Below, piece by piece: positions 61,335 through 64,000 of a stretch of 64,000 bases of DNA. Position numbers and translations under genes: made by a program. Numbering within the stretch: the stretch's first letter is position 1; every line of letters begins with the position of its first letter. Under the pieces are notes generated by a model. The model saw only the letters and a list, made by a program, of their open reading frames with translations. It made no database searches and was not told the DNA's origin. Origin of the DNA: Kitasatospora papulosa (lineage in GTDB: Bacteria > Actinomycetota > Actinomycetes > Streptomycetales > Streptomycetaceae); contig NZ_JNYQ01000006.1 of NCBI RefSeq assembly GCF_000717245.1, positions 216,754 to 280,753 of the forward strand, in the 5' to 3' direction.

Positions 61335-63005
61335 TCACTCGCCCGACAGCACCGCCTGCGCCGCGAGCCGCGCCTCGTCGGCGGAGTCCGCCGCACGCGC
61401 CGCGGACGCCGCGCGCTCGCACTGCGCGAGCGTGTGCTTCGCCAGCGTCGCCCGCACATAGGGAATGGACGCCGCGCCCATCGACAGGGAGGTGACCCCC
61501 AGACCGGTCAGCACACACGCGAGGAGCGGGTCCGAAGCGGCCTCACCACACACACCACAGCTCTTGCCCTCGGCCCTGGCGGCCTCGGCCGAGAGCGCGA
61601 CCAGGTCGAGCAGCGCGGGCTGCCACGGGTCCTGCAGCCGGGCCACGGCTCCCACCTGACGGTCGGCCGCGAAGGTGTACTGCGCCAGGTCGTTCGTGCC
61701 CAGCGACAGGAACTCGACCTCCTGCAGGATCGAGCGGGCCCGGAGCGCGGCGGACGGAATCTCCACCATCGCACCGAACTTCGCCTGCAGCCCCGCCTCA
61801 CGGCAGGCATCGGCGAACGCCTTCGCGTCCGCACGGTCGGCCACCATCGGAGCCATGACCTCGAGGTACACGGGCAGCCCCTCGGCCGCACGCGACAGGG
61901 CGGTCAACTGGGTCCGCAGAACATCCGGGTGATCCAGCAGACTGCGCAGTCCTCGCACACCGAGCGCGGGGTTCGGCTCGTCGGCGGGCGTCAGGAACTC
62001 CAGCGGCTTGTCGGCACCGGCGTCCAGCACCCGCACGACGACGCGTCCCTCGGGAAACGCCTCCAACACCGCGCGGTAGGCCTCGACCTGCTTCTCCTCG
62101 GACGGCGCCTGCTTGCTGTCGTCCAGGAAGAGAAACTCCGTACGGAACAGTCCGACGCCTTCGGCACCCGCCTCCAGGGCCGCCGGAACGTCACCGGGGC
62201 CACCGACGTTGGCGAGCAGCGGCACCTTGTGGCCGTCCGAGGTGGCACCGGGACCGGTCACGGCCGACAGCGCCGCCTTGCGGGCCGCCGACGCGCTCTC
62301 CATCTCGGCGCGCTTCTCCTGGCTCGGCTCGACGAAGATCTCACCCGTGCTGCCGTCCACCGCCACGACCGTGCCCTCGGCGATCTCACCGGCACCCGGC
62401 AGAGCCACGACGGCCGGCACCCCGAGCGCCCGCGCGAGAATCGCGCTGTGGCTGGTCGGGCCGCCCTCCTCCGTGACGAAACCGAGGACGAGCGTGGGGT
62501 CGAGCAGTGCGGTGTCGGCGGGAGCGAGGTCACGCGCGATCAGCACGTACGGCTCGTCGCTGTCCGGCACACCCGGCATCGGCACTCCGAGCAGCCGCGC
62601 CACGATCCTGTTGCGGACGTCGTCGAGGTCGGCAACACGGCCCGCCAGGTACTCCCCGGCATTGGCCAACAGCGCGCGGTACGCGGCGAACGCGTCGTAG
62701 ACACCGCGCTCGGCGGTGCTGCCGACGGCGATACGGCGGTCGACATCGGCGATCAGCTCGGGGTCCTGGGCCATCATGGCCTGGGCCTCGAGCACGTGCT
62801 GGGCCTCGCCGCCCGCCAGGTTGCCGCGTGCGACGAGGTCGGCCGCAACGGCTTCCACCGCCTGGCGGGCACGCCCCTGCTCGCGCTCCGCCTCGTCCGC
62901 GGGAATCTGTTTGGCCGGGGGCTCCAGCACCGCCGTACCCATGTGCCGAACTTCGCCGATCGCCACACCGTGGCTCACGCCGACGCCTCGCAGCGTTGTC
63001 TCCAT
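61335..63005 (-). CDS. ptsI: PTS enzyme I (phosphoenolpyruvate-protein phosphotransferase)
   Basis: 556 residues from ATG 63005. The phosphorylated His is H186 in GGPTSHSAILAR. The C-terminal PEP-binding barrel has SLGTNDLAQYTFAADR and the active-site Cys in CGVCGEAASDP. It takes phosphate from PEP and passes it to HPr, the first step of sugar uptake through the PTS; in Streptomyces this matters mostly for N-acetylglucosamine and fructose. It lies 75 bp downstream of crr, an operon also found in S. coelicolor. Confidence 0.96.
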   Translation of the reverse strand: METTLRGVGVSHGVAIGEVRHMGTAVLEPPAKQIPADEAEREQGRARQAVEAVAADLVARGNLAGGEAQHVLEAQAMMAQDPELIADVDRRIAVGSTAERGVYDAFAAYRALLANAGEYLAGRVADLDDVRNRIVARLLGVPMPGVPDSDEPYVLIARDLAPADTALLDPTLVLGFVTEEGGPTSHSAILARALGVPAVVALPGAGEIAEGTVVAVDGSTGEIFVEPSQEKRAEMESASAARKAALSAVTGPGATSDGHKVPLLANVGGPGDVPAALEAGAEGVGLFRTEFLFLDDSKQAPSEEKQVEAYRAVLEAFPEGRVVVRVLDAGADKPLEFLTPADEPNPALGVRGLRSLLDHPDVLRTQLTALSRAAEGLPVYLEVMAPMVADRADAKAFADACREAGLQAKFGAMVEIPSAALRARSILQEVEFLSLGTNDLAQYTFAADRQVGAVARLQDPWQPALLDLVALSAEAARAEGKSCGVCGEAASDPLLACVLTGLGVTSLSMGAASIPYVRATLAKHTLAQCERAASAARAADSADEARLAAQAVLSGE

Positions 63006-63080
63006 TTCACCTGCTCCGATTGTGCGGCGGTCGCACCGCCGCGGTGGATGCCCGACTGGCTCGTCCCTGCGCCGAGGGTG

Positions 63081-63530
63081 TCACTGCCAGCCGAACAGCG
63101 TCTCGCCGACCTTGACGTCGCCGTCCTCGCGGACGTCGGAAAGGGACTCGGCCGTGGCCTCCAGGGCGACGACCGGGCAGATCGCGGACTTGCCGGCGGC
63201 CTCGACGCCCGCGGGATCCCAGCGGACGATGCCCTGACCACGGGTCACGGTGTCACCCTTGTTCACGAGAAGCTCGAAGCCCTCGCCGTTGAGCTGCACG
63301 GTGTCGATCCCGAGGTGCGTCAGCACTCCGTGCCCCTCGTCGTCGACGACGACGAAGGCGTGCGGGTGGAGGGAGACGACGATGCCGTCGACCGGTGACA
63401 CGGCCTCGGAGGGCTCCCGCACGGGGTCGATGGCGGTACCGGGCCCCACCATCGCTCCGGAGAAGACGGGGTCGGGAACCGCGGTGAGCCCGATGGCGCG
63501 GCCGGCAAGAGGGGACGTCACTGTGGTCAT
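63081..63530 (-). CDS. crr: PTS enzyme IIA of the glucose/GlcNAc type
   Basis: 149 residues from ATG 63530, with GGGAGG eight bases upstream; a longer in-frame start at 63572 lacks this. Hallmarks of EIIA-Glc: VSPVDGIVVSLHPHAFVV and VLTHLGIDTVQLNGEGF, where H72 is phosphorylated, then NKGDTVTRGQ. It transfers phosphate from HPr to the membrane EIIB/C components, chiefly for N-acetylglucosamine in streptomycetes. First gene of the crr-ptsI operon; the cognate membrane components are not in the window. Confidence 0.96.
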   Translation of the reverse strand: MTTVTSPLAGRAIGLTAVPDPVFSGAMVGPGTAIDPVREPSEAVSPVDGIVVSLHPHAFVVVDDEGHGVLTHLGIDTVQLNGEGFELLVNKGDTVTRGQGIVRWDPAGVEAAGKSAICPVVALEATAESLSDVREDGDVKVGETLFGWQ

Positions 63531-63676
63531 GGAGAGCCTCCCAGGGGTGGGGATCCTGATGGTCACCGCCACGGCTGATCGGGGGCGGCGTACTGATCAG
63601 CAGCGTAAGTCATATGAAGTCCCGGTTCCGCCCGAGAGCTACCGGTTGACAGACCTAGAGGTGCACCGCAAACGAT

Positions 63677-63705
63677 TTGCCTCGTCCCACCGTCGCCTGT
63701 ACTGT
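63677..63705 (+). promoter_or_regulatory. Candidate first rrn promoter
   Basis: TTGCCT (63677-63682) and TACTGT (63700-63705) with 17-bp spacing, a good principal-sigma-type promoter. TTGACA at 63646-63651, upstream of this, has no matching -10 at the usual distance. Confidence 0.55.
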
Positions 63706-63833
63706 CGTACCCCTGCCTGACCCCGAAGCGACTTCGAGTCCGGGATCGGCAGCGACTCCCAAGCCCAGACTGTAACCCTGTTCGGCGACCCCGCATGTTC
63801 GCGAGGACCCCGGTCAGAGACACGGAAAAGGCC

Positions 63834-63955
63834 TGATAGAGTCGGACTCGCCGGAAAGGGAAACGCGAAAAGCGAAGAACTGGAAAGCGAAAAGTAGTAC
63901 CGCAGTAACCCGCTTCGACCGGGAATCGGACACGAAAGAGTCTGATAGAGTCGGA
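63834..63955 (+). repeat. Duplicated rrn promoter box
   Basis: TGATAGAGTCGGA occurs at 63834-63846 and 63943-63955, 109 bp apart. Each contains TAGAGT (63837-63842 and 63946-63951), the -10 of successive rrn promoters, and each is preceded by a similar GACACG(A/G)AA(A/G) stretch. Confidence 0.7.
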
Positions 63956-64000
63956 AACGCAAGAACGAAGGGAAGCGCCCGGAGGGCCCCGGTGAAACGG

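Larger units (their letters stand above)
63531..64000 (+). promoter_or_regulatory. rRNA operon upstream promoter/leader region, divergent from crr
   Basis: 470 bp with no protein gene. From about 63700 the sequence has the character of a Streptomyces rrn leader: A-rich GAAAG/GGAAA motifs, two CTGATAGAGTCGGA-type boxes, and a purine-rich end (GAAGGGAAGCGCCC). Streptomyces rrn operons have several tandem promoters here. The mature 16S sequence is not reached, so it must start beyond 64000. The crr promoter lies in the 63531-63650 part on the other strand. Confidence 0.75.

Noticed and set aside
63646..63651. TTGACA as the -35 of an rrn promoter
   Set aside because: No acceptable -10 is present 16-19 bp downstream; the TTGCCT/TACTGT pair just after it fits better.
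63700..64000. The 16S rRNA gene itself
   Set aside because: The leader is recognisable but the mature 16S 5' end is not reached before the window ends.

Overview
The window reads as Streptomyces chromosome. G+C is very high, third codon positions are almost all G or C, GTG and TTG starts are common, genes often overlap by four bases, and several starts look leaderless. The right part carries landmark Streptomyces genes: rbpA, the sporulation pair smeA-sffA, a conservon (cvnABCD), aacS, ptsI, crr and the upstream leader of a ribosomal RNA operon. From memory, the order from ppm1 to crr matches the core region around SCO1423-SCO1390 of S. coelicolor in reverse. I see no insertion sequence, prophage, CRISPR array or tRNA.

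Layout. 1-3.9 kb: end of an aldo/keto reductase, a three-gene ABC exporter and a PhyH-type oxygenase, all tightly coupled; probably the tail of a larger biosynthetic or resistance operon beginning outside the window. 4.0-6.3 kb: two tandem CNNM/CBS membrane proteins. 6.7-18.4 kb: an accessory regulatory block of two LAL-type LuxR regulators, two AraC regulators, two HSL-type esterases, an alpha/beta hydrolase and a Dps. Three of these families occur as paralogous pairs, and the regulators are arranged as a mirror image. 18.6-22.2 kb: a secreted GH18 chitinase with two DasR-like operators, an acyl-CoA dehydrogenase and two small unknown genes. 22.4-27.1 kb: an Lrp/AsnC regulator, an amidohydrolase, polyprenol-phosphate mannose synthase, FxsA and RbpA. 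27.3-31.8 kb: an MFS protein, a glycerophosphodiesterase coupled to a YczE-type membrane protein, and a divergent MocR regulator.

31.8-37.5 kb: sffA and smeA, an ankyrin protein, a HEAT-like protein preceded by a Cys-Cys-Cys micro-ORF, then a damaged glycosyltransferase / SGNH-hydrolase segment with two apparent internal deletions. 37.5-41.1 kb: a fused HyuA-HyuB hydantoinase/oxoprolinase. 41.2-48.5 kb: a three-gene operon with the architecture of a MukBEF/JetABC-type SMC complex (kleisin-like, KITE-like, 1583-residue SMC-like ATPase), with no nuclease subunit nearby and an Asn in place of the Walker B Glu. 48.5-53.7 kb: a small membrane protein and the conservon. 53.9-61.3 kb: a DUF962 protein, a VanX-like dipeptidase, a NUDIX protein, a GH31 glycosidase, acetoacetyl-CoA synthetase and an unknown protein. 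61.3-64.0 kb: ptsI and crr, then the rrn promoter/leader region on the + strand; 16S itself lies beyond the window.

The strongest leads are the SMC-like operon, the mirrored LuxR/AraC/esterase block with its shared promoter motif, the Cys-leader peptide, and the double deletion in the glycosyltransferase segment. All calls come from reading the sequence. No database search was run, and family assignments rest on motifs and recalled family features.
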